DNA of 64,000 bases from Undaria pinnatifida (taxonomy: Eukaryota > Sar > Phaeophyceae > Laminariales > Alariaceae), in NCBI GenBank assembly GCA_012845835.1, contig JABAKD010000001.1, positions 13,733,684 through 13,797,683 on the forward strand, read 5' to 3'. Below are positions 1-57,344 of this stretch, piece after piece. A program made the position numbers and the translations under genes. The notes under the pieces were generated by a model, which saw nothing but the letters and a program-made list of their open reading frames with translations, was not told the DNA's origin and did no database searches. Position 1 is the stretch's first letter. Every line of letters starts with the position of its first letter.

Positions 1-86
1 CCTTAACGCCACCGCCTGATTGTGCAATCGCAAGGCAAACCTGTGACCGTGTTCAACCCCGTGCGCAGCGTAGTTAGGAGTACTTT

Positions 87-1106
87 ACAAGGGAAATGGT
101 CAAAATGGGGTACACCCCCGGGTTTTTGGGTCATTTGGCGGTATAGAGAGAATCTGGCCGCGGAACGCGTCCGCGCTGGCCCCAAACGGCCTAAGATTCA
201 ATTCTGACGCGCTGCCATGACGCCCGCGGGCCGTGCCGAGCAGGCACACCTTTGATTTTTTTTTCGGACACGGTATTTTTGTGGCTAACGGGGCCGCGGC
301 GAAGGAGGGGGCAACCTAACCTAATCCCCCGTTTTGACTGAAACGCGGGGGGGGTGTATACCCCTCAAAATCTACTAGATTTATCATGTACCCCCCTTGG
401 ACTGCGATTGTTCCCCCTTTGTCCGAAAACAGCCCCCCCCGCTTGACCGATTATGACGCCTTCAAAAGCCAGTGTAGCAAGCCCGATCGAACTTCAACGC
501 CCAACGGCCCGAAACGACCACGAGCGGAACATGTAGCAGTAGCGAGTAGCAACGATCGTGGTTACCCTTGAAGATTTTTATTGTTTAGTTTGTTTCCTGT
601 TCACCGTAATTTCGTACTTTCGGAGACAAGCGATCGCAGCTACTCGCTACTACTACATGTTCCACTCGTGGTCGTTTCGGGCCGTTGGGCGGTGAAGTTC
701 GATCGGGCTTGCTACACTGGCTTTTGAAGGCGTCATAATCGGTCAAACGGGGGGGGCTGTTTTCGGACGAATGGGGAACAATCGCAGTCCAAGGGGGGTA
801 CATGATACATTTAGTAGATTTTGAGGGGTATACCCCGCCCCCCGCGTTTCAGTCAAAACGGGGGATTAGGTTAGGCTGCCCCCTCCTTCGCCGCGGCCCT
901 GTTAGCCCCAATAGTACCGTGTCCGAAAAAATAATCAAAGGTGTGCCTACTCGGCACGGGCTGCGGGCGTCATGGCAGCGCGTCAAAATTGCACTTTTAT
1001 CCGTTTGGGGCCAGCGCGGGCGCGTTCCGCGGCCAGTTTCTCTCTATACCCCCAAATGACCCAAAAAAGCCGGGGGTATACCTCCCTTTGACCATTTCCC
1101 TATTGT
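87..1106. repeat. foldback (inverted-repeat) element, about 1 kb
   Basis: Two arms of roughly 472 and 476 bp (87-558 and 631-1106) are near-perfect reverse complements around a 72-bp spacer. The outer ends share the terminus GGGAAATGGTCAAA in inverted orientation. Each arm carries the mirror image of the same short reading frame, which is a by-product of the symmetry and not evidence of a gene. No transposase and no clear target-site duplication is visible. The structure fits a non-autonomous foldback or MITE-like DNA transposon sitting upstream of the first visible kinesin exon. Confidence 0.85.
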
Positions 1107-1303
1107 CATCTTCAAGAAACGTCAGGTATGGATGATCGAGAGCCGAGGGGGGGTGGTCCTTTCTGGCGACGGGGCACTCTGTCAAATCCAAGCAACATTT
1201 AATGATGTTAACTAGATGGTCCCCTTCTGAGGCTCCGGAAATTAATGGCTAAGCTTGCGCTGTCTTTTATATACCGGTTGCATGTCTCCCTTCGCCTCCT
1301 CAG

Positions 1304-45926
<44,623 letters not shown>

Positions 45927-46109
45927 TAACACTATTGCTTCGGCCCCAGCAACTATCTAAATCGCGTTTATTTAGTTCGGAGCGCAAGTGGCATGGTCGA
46001 CAGCACCGACAGCTTGTCTGTGTTCACGAGTGCCTGTGGCGCCTGGGGATTCGCGGGTACATCCTCTGGTTTACAAGTGATACGTTGGCATGCATGTTGT
46101 TGCTCGAAC

Positions 46110-46610
46110 CGTAACACCGACATAGATACCTGGAACCGTCACTTACTCAGGCGCAGTGCAGTCGAACTGTCATCTGTAACTGGCATAGAGACCTGGGAAC
46201 GTCATCGAACACGGCGCAATGTTGTCGAACAGAAACATGGAGACCTGGGAACGCCACCGAATACGGCGCAAAATCGTCGAACCGAACTGTGTAACCGGCA
46301 TAGAGGCCCGGGAACGTTACTCTCTACACGGCGCAATATCGTCGAACCGGTACTACGTGTATCCGGCACAGAGACCTAGAGCGTCACTGACTACGGCGCA
46401 ATCTAGTTGAACATAATGTGTGGAACCGGCAGAGATACCTGGGAACGTCACCAACTACGGCGCAATATAGTCGAAGCACAATAACGCATGACGGGCACAG
46501 AGACCTGGGGACGTCACCGACAACTATGGATCGGTGTTGTCGAACCGTAACGTGTCACCCGCAAAGAGACCTGAGAATGTCACCGACTGCGGCGCAATAT
46601 AATCGACCCG
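46110..46610 (+). repeat. ~65-bp tandem array, about eight diverged copies
   Basis: Unit core: GGCGCAATATCGTCGAACC, a variable block, CCGGCATAGAGACCTGGGAA, CGTCACCGACTAC. Copies differ by substitutions and small indels, so it is older than the 62-bp array nearby. Confidence 0.9.
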
Positions 46611-47511
46611 ACATATATATGGCTCCCGCAAGTGTCTACGCCGAGGGCTCCTTTCTTCTCTGCGATATAAAGACACACACATGCTGGCGGTATAGAGGTG
46701 GACTAACTTTGTTTCTGATGCTTTCTGCTCGTTTAAGGGCCCAAGGACTGATTTTGGACGAATACGAAAGTGCAATCCAATCAAAATATCGTATGGCCTA
46801 GGTACAAGACGAAAAAAAAGAAATCGAAAAACAAGCGTCACTGGGGTTTAGAGGAAAGTCCTGAAATTCAGGGATTACCAAAAAAATAGCCCAAAATGAC
46901 CACCCTTTTCGCACCTTGGTTGTTTTTTTTTTTGTCGTTTTTCTTTATTGCGAGAAGAAACGAAAGCACCGCTGCCATGAAACGTTTGTTGCGCTTCGCC
47001 AACAGTCCGTTTTTGTAAGCGGAGAGTTACCCCACCAAAAACGGTGGCGCGGTGACAGTCGTTTTTTTTTTGGTGCTCCCACGGGCGAGTGTCTGATGAT
47101 GTCTTAAACGTTTTTTCTTCCCAATCTTGAAACATTATTTATTTTTATTTTTTTCGTGTTTTTTTGGTCTCTCTATTGATACTTTCCAAAATGTAAACAC
47201 GCCGCAGCTGTGAAATCGAAGATTTCGTCGAAACGCATTTTTGCGAGCTGCGTCTGTGGTACTTCGATCGCGCGCGATATATATATATACTTCGAATTAT
47301 GTTCACGGGTACCGCCATGGATAGAATCATTGCTACGCTGTGCCAAGAGCCCCTTTTCTGAGCGGGGAAGCTCATAAGTCACCCCCGCGAGTAGGCCTAC
47401 TCATACTCGGCAGTGAACAAATCTATTTGCACTATTTTGTTGATGATGTCCTCCAGGGCAACATCCATAGCACTCATATACTTCGGCGTATATCATATAG
47501 AAATAAAAATA

Positions 47512-47960
47512 CACTCCTCCAGCTCTGAGATCGAAGGTTTCGTCGAAACTCATCTTTTGCAAGATGTGTGTGTACTCCCGATAACGCGTATTAGTGGGTG
47601 TGTGTCCTCGTTGAAGATATAGGTCGGCGACTCCCCTTTGAACTACAGTGTAGCTTGTACCGGCGTCAGCAGGGGTGGTGTTAATCAATCTGTGCGCGGA
47701 AACTATAAAACCCGTTCTCAAGGGGACATAATCTGAGGGCTGTGGAAGGAATGCATCAGTTTATCGTGTATATCCTGTAAGCCGTATAACCGGCGAGCGG
47801 AGGGCGGAGTTTTTAGGGGGGGGGGGGGCGGGGGATTGAAAATAAGGGGGGCGGGGGAAGGCGGGGGGGGGGAGGAGGGGGGGGGGGGGGATCAATCGGT
47901 GCGCGGAAATTAAAAAACGTTTTTTAGGGGGACAAAATCTGACGGCTGTGTGTATATTGT
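47512..47960 (+). repeat. dispersed repeat family R2, copy 3, with G-runs
   Basis: Collinear with 34838-35105 for about 300 bp. It then runs into G-rich DNA (47814-47890) and a partial second R2 end, CGGTGCGCGGAAATTAAAAA to GACAAAATCTGACGG. Confidence 0.8.
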
Positions 47961-48302
47961 CATAGAAGAATAAATGTGTAAAAAACTGCCGGCCGGTGGG
48001 TGTACCATCACGCAGCTGGCTTGCAAAGATGGGTATCGACCTTCTAAACCTATCGACTCACGGCTGACGTCTTTCGAACAATTTTAGAAAATGGGTGCCG
48101 TACACGACAGCGTATTTCACAGAGCCCTCAGCTGGACGAACTTTTATGCCAATTTTCTCGACAGCGCAAGCAAGCGCCGAGCGGCGGCGTCTATCTATGG
48201 AAACGTCCTCGACGAGACTTTCCGAGAGCCTGCTTCCAACTTCGTTTTTTGTAGCAACCCGCTAGTTTTCGAGGAAAATCGGATCTGAATTCCGTCCGAG
48301 GG

Positions 48303-49222
48303 GGTGCCAGGGGGTGTGTTATTCATCCCAGGGGGTGTGCTATTCATCCCAGGGGGAGGGTGTTATTCATCCCAGGGGGTGTGCTATTCATCCCAGGGGG
48401 AGGGTGTTATTCATCCCAGGGGGTGTGCAATTCATCCCAGGGGGTGTCTGTTCATCCCAGGGGGTGTGCTATTCATCCCAGGGGGTGTGCTATTAATCCC
48501 AGGGGGAGGGTGTTATTCATCCCAGGGGGTGTGGTATTCATCCCAGGGGGAGGGTGTTATTCATCCCAGGGGGTGTGCTCTTCATCCCAGGGGGTGTGCT
48601 ATTCATCCCAGGGGGTGTGCTATTCATCCCAGGGCGTGTGCTATTCATCCCAGGGGGGGGGTGTTATTCATCCCAGGGGGTGTGCTGTTCATCCCATGGG
48701 GAGGGTTTTATTCATCCCAGTGGGTGTGCTATTCATCCCAGGGGGAGGGTGTTATTCATCCCAGGGGGTGTGCTATTCATCCCAAGGGGTGTGCTATTCA
48801 TCCCAGGGCGTGTGCTATTCATCCCAGGGGGAGGGTGTTATTCATCCCAGAGGGTGTGCTGTTCATCCCAGGGGGAGGGTGTTATTCATCCCAGGGGGTG
48901 TGCTATTCATCCCAGGGGGTGTGCTATTCATCCCAGGGGGTGTGCTATTAATCCCAGGGGGAGGGTGTTATTCATCCCAGGGGGTGTGTTATTCATCCCA
49001 GGGGGTGTGCTGTTCATCCCAGGGGGAGGGTGTCATTCATCCCAGGGTGTGTGTTATTCGTCCCAGCGGGTGTGCTATTCATCCCAGGGGGTGTGCTACT
49101 GGTCCCAGGGGGTGTGTTATTCGTCCCAGGGGGTGTGTTATTCGTCCCAGGGGGTGTGTTATTCGTCCCAGGGGGTGTGCTAGTCATCCCAGGGGGTATG
49201 CTAGTCATCCCAGGGGGTGTTT
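48303..49222 (+). repeat. 21/23-bp minisatellite, about 40 copies
   Basis: Two alternating units: AGGGGGTGTGCTATTCATCCC without its last base (21 bp in full) and a longer one with an inserted AGGG (23 bp). All three plus-strand frames stay open for long distances because the unit lacks stops, giving Gly-Val-Leu-Phe-Ile-Pro type repeats. This is a property of the unit and not evidence of a gene. Confidence 0.96.
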
Positions 49223-49394
49223 TATACTTAAAACGTACCGAAATAGCCAAGACACCACTTTGGTAAATCGAGGTAAAACCGAGGCATTCGAGCACGGAAG
49301 ACCAGGATGTGGCAATCGACCAGCGGTAGACGAAAATTTTAAACAAAGAACGTAGAACCGGCACGGTCTCCTGCACTACTTGTTTTTTGCGTGA

Positions 49395-50565
49395 AAGTTC
49401 ATGAAAGCTTCAACTGCTTCCATGGAAGCTTCCGTCGCTTCCGTAAAAGCTTCCATAGCTTCCATGAAAGCTTCCATCGCATCTATGGAAGCTTTCATGG
49501 AAACGGTGGAAGCTTCCATGAAAGCTTCCATGAAAGCTTCTGTGCAAGCTTCCGTGAAAGATTCCATGGAAGACATGGAAGCTTCCATGGAAAAGAAAAA
49601 CCCGGACGCTTCCACCGAATCTTTCGCGAAAGCTTCCATGGAAGTAGGTTCCACTAAAGCTTCCACGGAAGCTTCCATGGAAGTAGTGGAAGATGCCGCG
49701 GAAGTCACTTCCATGGAAGCTTCCACGGAAGCTTCCACTTCCACGAAAGCTTCCACGAAAGCTTCCACGGAAGTGCTTCCACGGAAGCTTCCACGGATTC
49801 GAAAGCTTCCACGAAAGAACTCCCATGGATTTTTATGTTTTTTTTTTTTTGGAAGCAACCGGCAGCTTCCACGGAAGGTCGGAAGCTCAGCGGCTTCCAC
49901 GAACAGTTGGAAACTACATCCACGGATTTTCACGTTTCACTTCCACAGAAGCTTCCGCAGCTTCCACGGAATTTCAGCGGCTTCCACGACAGGTCCCTCG
50001 GACATATCTTTATTGTGCACTGCTGTGTCTCCCGTAGAGTTTAACACGTTTTCGACAACATGGTTGACGAACACTGTGTACGAGACGAAGGGGGTTTCAC
50101 CGTACAATGGTTGGTTGTTGCGTTTCATTCGGTTAGGGTTAGGGTTAGGGTTGGGGGTAGGCTATGTACAATTTCAAAGAGTATGTCAACCACATGCCGG
50201 AAGCTTTCACAGAAGCTTTCGTGGCAGTAGTTTTCTTTCGCGGAAGCCATCACGGAAGATTCCACGGGGTTTCTTCTTGAAAGCTTTCGTGGAAGAAAAT
50301 TAGTATTTACTATTTCTAATTTATTATTTGCTTCCACGAAAGATTCCGTGAAAGCTTCCGTGAAAGCTTCCGTGGAAGGAAATTTACTTCCACGGAAACT
50401 TCCGTGGAAGTCTCTGTGGAAGTAACTTCCGTGGAAGCTTTCACAGAAGCTTCCGTGGAACTAACTTCCGCGGAAGCTCCTTTCACGGGAGCTGCCACGG
50501 AAGCGTCCATGGAAGCTTCCATGGAAGCTTCCATCGCTTCCATGGAAGATTTCATGAACTTCCAC
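49395..50565. repeat. palindromic GGAAGCTTCC repeat array in two blocks
   Basis: Blocks at 49395-49990 and 50195-50565 are made of GGAAGCTTCCATGGAAGC-like 12-18-bp units, each self-complementary, so both strands read alike. Plus frames give Glu-Ala-Ser-Met repeats and minus frames similar, but no conserved protein. The blocks can fold into many hairpins. They flank a short telomere-like tract. Confidence 0.92.
50131..50155 (+). repeat. interstitial telomere-like TTAGGG tract
   Basis: Four TTAGGG-like units (GGTTAGGGTTAGGGTTAGGG, then TTGGGGG) embedded in the GGAAGCTTCC array. TTAGGG is the telomere repeat of many eukaryotes, brown algae included. It is too short to be a chromosome end; it is more likely a repair scar or a chance origin. 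Confidence 0.85.
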
Positions 50566-50894
50566 CCAAAATGCAGATAGTGCAGGGGGCCCAACCGGCA
50601 CAACATTGTGGTGTTAATATTTAATTTCTCGGCATAGATGCAACGAATCAACTACATGCCCCCCGTATCCAGCCCGTGTCGTGCCCTCCCCCCTCCCCTT
50701 GAAATTTCTACCCTCAGCGAAAAACAAGTTGCGTACCGGTACACCCGATGACGTGGATCGCCGTTTGCGACTAGGTTTCCCAAGCGTGCATCGCGCACGC
50801 GTCTCAAATATGGCGGGCGTACGGCCATTTTCTATTATCCTGGTCCAAGCCTGCAGCACCTTCTTTATCTACAACAAAAAAACGGCGACGCCAG

Positions 50895-51106
50895 CAATAA
50901 TAGCAGCAGCAACAGCAGCAGCTGAAGCAGCAGCAACAGAAACGACAACAGCAGAAACGACAACAGCAACAGCAACAGCAACATCAACAGCAACAGCAAC
51001 ATCAACAGTAACATCAATAGTAACATCAACAGCAACATCAACAGCAACAGCAACAACAACGGCAACAGCAAAAACAACAGCAACAACAGCAACAGAAACA
51101 ACAACG

Positions 51107-51149
<43 letters not shown>

Positions 51150-51245
51150 ACAGCAACAGCAAACAGCAACAGCAACAACAGCAGCAACAGCAACAACAAC
51201 AGCAGCAACAGCAACAACAACATCAACAGCAACAGCAAACAATAA
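50895..51245 (+). repeat. CAGCAA/CAA array
   Basis: About 350 bp of CAGCAA, ACAACAG and AGTAAC variants. Translated frames are poly-Gln/Thr/Asn and are not taken as genes. Confidence 0.95.
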
Positions 51246-51694
51246 ACCACAACAACCAGCAAACTGCAGCACCAACTAAACGGCAGCACCAGCAGCAGCA
51301 AGCACCACCCCACAGCAACTGCTGAGAAGCCCATAGCGAGCGCGTGACGGTGAAATCCGAAACGGGAAAGTTCCCGGAACAAGAAAACCCCCACGACAAA
51401 AAAAAAATACATCACTGATGGGCGAACCTAAGTTGCACCATCGCCGAATAACGCCGACACGCCACGAAAACCAAAGCGTCTCTTTTATCGCCAACAGACA
51501 CGCGTGCTGTTACCCCCATTTCCTCGAACCCTCCAATCAACCGTCGATGCACCAAGACCAGGGTATCGATCTTGTTCTCCCCCACGCGTGCAGAGCGTTA
51601 CCGCCGGAGATTTTTTCGGTAACCACGCGCCAGACTTCGTTTTGGGATACAGAAGGGGGTCCCCCAGCAAGGGGGTGGTTGGTGTGCCCGATCA

Positions 51695-51835
51695 ACATGA
51701 CCGCCTTATAAGAGGGAAGCTGCCTTATTCGTTCCACGTTATGAGCGCAATGCTCAGGTCGTGCCGAGCGATTTTGACCGCCTTATGTCGGGATACCGCG
51801 TTACTCAGACCGCCTCGTTGGGGAACCTCTACAGC
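51695..51835 (+). repeat. dispersed repeat family R5, intact-looking copy
   Basis: Has GACCGCCTTATAAGAGG, CGATTTTGACCGCCTTATG, CGGGATACCGCGTTA and GGGGAACCTCTAC, in the order of 19330-19510. Confidence 0.7.
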
Positions 51836-51957
51836 AACTACGGAAGGGCATTTTTTTTCCCCAAACTGCCGTGGTGGATGTCCCTGCCGATAAATAGACG
51901 CACGCGCAGGTGGTAGCGTTTGCGCTGTTTTGTCGCCGCAAAACCAACCAGGGCTTT

Positions 51958-52110
51958 TCACAAGCCGGATCACTGCTCGCAGGTCGGATCGGGTCAGCGT
52001 GACCCGGCCCGATCCGTGATATTTGGAGGACCTCTTGACCCGACTCGACCCGACCCGTGAGAGTTCGAACTCTACCTGAGCCGACCCGACTTTACCTGAG
52101 AGCCTTCGAA
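51958..52110. repeat. CCGACCCG-type repeat, copy 3
   Basis: Rich in GGGTCAGCGTGACCCGGCCC, ACCCGACTCGACCCGACCCG and similar palindrome-like strings. Related to 29580-29780 and 38425-38665. Confidence 0.75.
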
Positions 52111-55100
52111 GGCCTAGATGAACCGATTCGCGGGAAGGATCATGGAAAGTCAAAAGTAAGCCACTCTCTTACTCTTGTTCCAAGTAGTTTTCGTCCTCAA
52201 AATTGTGGATAAAACTGTACGGTTCTGAACGGATTGTAAAGTAAAAAAATGCGCCAAAAATGATTATTTTACCCTCCTGCCATTTGCAGAAGTGCGAGTG
52301 GACCTCCCAAACAAATAGTGAAAGAAACAAGGAGGCGTTTCTACGCCTCCGCTTCCTCGCCCCCCCCCCTGTCTATCCGCAAGTGTGGGTGGAACTCCCT
52401 AAAAACCGTGAATATATACAACATGGCGTTTTTATACATCCGCTCTCCATCCCCTGCCACCTCTCGACCCCCCGTACCCCCATCCCCAACCACATAATGA
52501 GTGAAACATGTAGATGCTTTTACGCCTCTGGTGTATGTCCCCAACTCCCAGCGTGGAACTCCGGAAAAAAATGTGAACGGAGAGTTTCTACGACCCTCCC
52601 CCCCCCCCCTTCCCCCCCCCGGCCCCGACTTCACCAGGCAACCGACGAACGAGGATAATTCCGAAGACCTCCCCGGTGCGATAAAATAAATGATTCCATC
52701 TCGCAGAAAGAAAAATCTAACCAAAGCCGGGATCCCCTTCCGCCCCTGTCGTCCCCGCCTGCCCGCCCGCCTGCGCACCCGCCCACCCGAAAGAGAAAAA
52801 ACAAGGAGAAACCCCCAGGCCACCGGCCTACGTGATGAACGAAACACACCCCTTCAAAGACGAACCGAGTTCCCAGACCACATGTGTGTGAAATAACAAT
52901 ACCCCCCCCCCCCCCGCCCCCCGAAGAAAGCCTCCTCTCAAAATCGAACAGCAGGTGCTTTATTCATGGCGCCTGACTTTCGAGCGCGATGAAACAAGCA
53001 CAACCCTTGCGTTCGAGCTTTTGCGAGAGCTAAGAGCTGCTGCTGTATTGTGGCGAACAAGCTAAGCTAACAGCGAAGGCTGCTGGACGGCCGTTACAAG
53101 CGAACCAAGTTAACGATCAGGTTAGACCTCTTCCCGCTGCTCCAGCGTCACGAATACGTCGCGCTTTGCCATCAAAAGCATGCATCGCTTGAGCGGATGG
53201 CCTTCCCCGTATGACGCGAGAATGAAAAATCACACCACGCCCACCCGTTTCCCTCGAGGCGGAAGATACAGCTGAATGCGCCACCACCAACAGCGCCACC
53301 GAAACCATGCCACCATAAACGCGCCGCTGTAAATGCGCCACCATTAACAGGCTACCATGAATGGGTTAGTGAATGGGTTGGCCACCCCAAACGCGCCACC
53401 CCAAATGCGCCACCCCAAAACCGAGAACGGTCTGGGCGGCCGCAGTTTGAACTTCTTTTTCCCCCTGCCCCCGTCCGGCTCGGCGACTGGGTTACAAGCT
53501 CGGTGTAACGAACTCGCTGTGGATAAGGTTATCAATTTTCGGCAGGTGCTCCCTGTCCGTCCCTGACGTGCTCACTGTCGAGACCTGCCAAAAATAGGCG
53601 TTGATTTGGGGGGGGGGGAGGGGGGGGTAACGGAGAAACGAAGGAAACGGTTGCTCGATTCACGGAACGCTTCCAGGCGTATTTTGCCGCTTCCGCTGTG
53701 GTGGATTGTGGAATGAAATTCAGTAGTAGGGCAAAACTTCGCAGTAGCGTAGCGGTTACATGCTGCACTAAAGCAAAAGATAGCCTCAGGAGCTTTGTGC
53801 GTCAATGGAGTTTGATGTTAATACGGTGTCACGACTTGCGACGAAACTAGTTCGTCTGTGTTCGGAGCAAAATCCTCTGCCCTATCTCGGGAAGCCAGTT
53901 GTGTCGACCTCGCAAAGCGACTGGTGCGGTGCCATCAGCCGTCCTGTTCTGACCGCGCGACAGGACGGAAAGTTAAGCGTTGAAATCGTGTCACGTCGTA
54001 AGAGCATTAGCCATTGCGGTGTCGATATTTTATCAGTGAGAAAACGATCACTATCCTAGGGGGTATACGGTGGCCACAGACGCCCACAGAGAAAGGAGAC
54101 AAGACAAGCTAGAACTTTTTTTTTGTAACATATGCAAAAAACGTGCTGAACGCCCAAATGTTCGGAGGTGCCTCTGCTAGAATGTGCTCCGCCTCGAAAG
54201 GAATGCATCTTCAAAGGCCAAGTCACGAAGACCAGCAACCACTGAGCACGCCCCGCCCCCCTCTCGATCGCCCCCGCCCCCCCCCCCCCTCCCAACCTCA
54301 TTTTCTGCCCGATACACCCTACTCTCTCGCGTTCTTCACTTTTCCGTGCGCGACTCATGTGGACCAACTCGCTCCTTTCCCCCTCTCTCCTCCCTTCCCC
54401 CCTTCCCCCTCCCCCCCCCCCCCCCCCCCCCGCCTGTCCCACTCCTGCCTCCTCCCTTCCTCCCCCCCCCTCTCGCAGTCAGCGCGTGCTGAGTCTTACA
54501 GCCGATGAACAGATTTTTTCTGATCCGAAAATAATAAGCACAGAAGCCCTTTCGATGTATTTTCGGTCTTAACGTATTGCACCCGCTACTCCGGCAGTCC
54601 GAGCCGTGGCCGACGTCGTAATCGACAGCTAGCCGTCTTCTAGTCCGAGAGGGGAAACACAACGTCATCGCCTACGGCAGCTCTTTTGCATTCTACTGCT
54701 TAATTTATGTTTTTTTTGTTTCAACCCTTCAACGCTCTCCTCACGAGTCAACCCCCCCCCCCCCCCCCCCCCTTTCCCCGTTAACGGCCTTAGGTCTACA
54801 GCTATGCATGAAATGAATCCACCCCCCCCGTCCACTAACCCCTTTACACATGCCACAGAAAAACAGAACTTTTTTGTGAGGATCACTTCTGGAGGAGCCT
54901 TTATACGCAAAAGAAAACCATTTTGTATGCGTTATGCAAAAAATCCCATGGCCTAGGTGCAAACAACAAAAATGTTCATTTTGGCGAAACAATATGTATA
55001 TATATATTTTGTCTCGTTTCCCATCAATTTGAGCAGAGTTGGCTAATAGCGTCATTCATGACATCAAACTTGAAGAAGAAAACCGCGTGTCGCCACTGGG

Positions 55101-55373
55101 GTGTGCTTGCTTGCTCGCGGCTATAAATGAGATCATCATGCCAGACAAAGTGCCAAGAAAATTATGCCGCTAAAAATATAGGACCTTTTAGCTTGATGCT
55201 TGTATTATCACGTGAGGGTGTAGGCCCAGGGTGTGTGCTTGCTTGCTTGCTGTAAATGAGATCGCCTTGCAAGATACAAAGTACCAAACCTGTTACGCCT
55301 GATAGAGGGCTTTTAGATCGATGTTTGTTTGGTTTTGGGGTGTTTTGTTTTGCGGATCACATGAAGGCGTAGA

Positions 55374-55568
55374 CCCAACCCAACCCTGACCCTGACCCTG
55401 ACCCTGACCCTGACCCTGGCCCAGACTCCAACCCTGACCCTGACCCAACCCAACCCTGACCCTGACCCTGACCCTGACCAGACTCCAACCCTGACCCTGA
55501 CCCTGACCCTGACCCTGACCCTGACCCTGACCCTGACCCTAACCCTGACCCCAACCCTGACCCTGGGG
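55374..55568 (+). repeat. CCCTGA hexamer array
   Basis: About 30 hexamers of CCCTGA with CCCAAC, CCCAGA and one CCCTAA. The complement TCAGGG resembles a telomeric variant repeat, but the array is internal and nearly homogeneous. Confidence 0.95.
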
Positions 55569-56211
55569 CTAAGCCTACACCCCTTCGCGCGGCTTCGCCG
55601 CGCAATTTGGACGATCTGAAAAAAAAAAATGTACGGACCACCTCAAAAAACATAGACTTTACCTTTTGGTACTGTATCTGGCATGCTGTCAATAGCAACA
55701 TTACTTTCAACTCACCACATGTACCGATCCGGTGACCTCCGGTTCGCCTCCGTCCTCGGCATCTAGAAAAAATAGGAGAAAAAAATAAAAAGCGACAGAA
55801 AAGAGACCGCGTGAAAAGAAGGAGACAGGGGCACGAAACACTTTTCGGCGAATTCGGGTATATGGCCGACGAGGCTCCGCAGATAGGCTAGCGAAAGACA
55901 CCGGCATCGTTGACGTCTTTGCAACTAGTTGGAAACCGGTGTTTGGGGACAAAACTACTTGAAATTAGTAACGAGGACTATTTTGGGGCTCTAAAGGGGG
56001 TCAGGATCCCATCTGCGCTTCACAACATGACACGTACTATTAGTAATGTTCTTTTTTGATGCAGCGCCGTTTCTTGTGATTTCGTTTTTTCGATTGGCAC
56101 ACACACGCTGAAAACATTGCAGGACGGCGAACGTAACGACAACATTACGCACACACATTTTTTTTTTTCTTCAAGTACGTATAGACTATTCTACAAAAAA
56201 CAAAATAGCAC

Positions 56212-56372
56212 TCCCCAGCTGTGAGATCGAAGATTTCGTCGAAGCTCCTCCTTTGCAAGCTGCGTGTGTGTTACTCCGATCGCGCGTATTGCCGGGTTGT
56301 GTCTGGCCTCATTTAGGATATAGGTCGGCGACTACTCCCCTTGGAACTACAGTGTGGCTATCAGGGTCAACG
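56212..56372 (+). repeat. dispersed repeat family R2, partial copy
   Basis: CCCAGCTGTGAGATCGAAGA, TTGCAAGCTGCGTG, TAGGATATAGGTCGGCGACT and GGGTCAACGGGGTGATG match 34838-35000. A SINE-body-like segment follows at 56425-56640. Confidence 0.7.
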
Positions 56373-57344
56373 GGGTGATGTTTCTTTTTTCACATGTATC
56401 ATATATACATTCGTGATCACTGTTTTTTTTCTAGCTCGACCCGGAAAAAAAGGTGTGTACCCTCGGCGAGCTTCTGGGAAAAAGCCGTGGTGTCACAGAT
56501 TGTGTTCCCTTCCCCCCCGCCCCCCCCCCCCCTCCCCCCCCCGGTACACACGTGTGCCTTCATTTCTTTTCGCGCATGAGGCTCTGCATTTATTTCCACT
56601 TCTCGGCTTCGTATCCAATCAATGCCCGTCGTAGACTTGAATCGAATTTCAGAGGACACAGGACAGATTCGGGCTCCACCTAACGCGGGGCCAGGTTATT
56701 TTGGGGTGAATCGGTGAAATGGATCCGTTGCATTCATCTTAGGACACGGGACTGCTTTTTCTGAGGAAACGCATTTATTATGGTACTCTTGTGTGTGATT
56801 TGTTTTAAGGTGGAACAAACTTTTCTCGGAACAGCGTTTTGGATGGGTGAGCGATAGTGCTCCCCACGTCAAGAGATCTAGGGATGGAGAAAAAAAAAAA
56901 GATGAACGCACCCCTAGGGGACTGATTCTACGAAAAATCGCCCCCAAAAACCAGCCATTTTCTTCAATGAGCATTTCGTGGCTGCTCGACTTAAGGAAGG
57001 ATGCCACGGCGAAAAAAGGTGTCTTCACATATATATATATACAAGTACACAAGTACATGTTCTTGTTTGCAAAAGGACTATCGAACGATGGCGTCGGGGT
57101 GGCGAAAGGGGCACCGTGTTTCTGGAGTATACGGCCGGGAGCTGGTTTCAACACCAGCGACTTCGTTAAAGAAAAGTTCAGGGGGGGCTAGTGTAGAACG
57201 AGTCAGGGGGGCATCTAAGCCATGCACCCCTGGGGGTATTTCTAAACCGTGCACCCCTACCCAGATTATTGTACTTCACTTACACACCCCGATCCCACCG
57301 CTCATGATTTTCGGTCTACATAGATTAGGGGTTTAGGCTTCTGG

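Noticed and set aside
386-803. Pair of similar ~61-72-codon frames on opposite strands
   Set aside because: They are the two arms of the inverted repeat; duplication of sequence explains the duplicated peptide.
48303-49222. CRISPR-like array
   Set aside because: Units are contiguous with no spacers, and the setting is eukaryotic.
49401-50303. 300-codon Glu-Ala-Ser-Met repeat frame
   Set aside because: It comes from the palindromic GGAAGCTTCC array; both strands give similar frames and no start or splice support is seen.
53805-54059. 84-codon plus-strand frame starting MEFDVNTVSRLATKLV
   Set aside because: Reads like ordinary protein but matches no family I know and has no splice or promoter context; left as unclassified.
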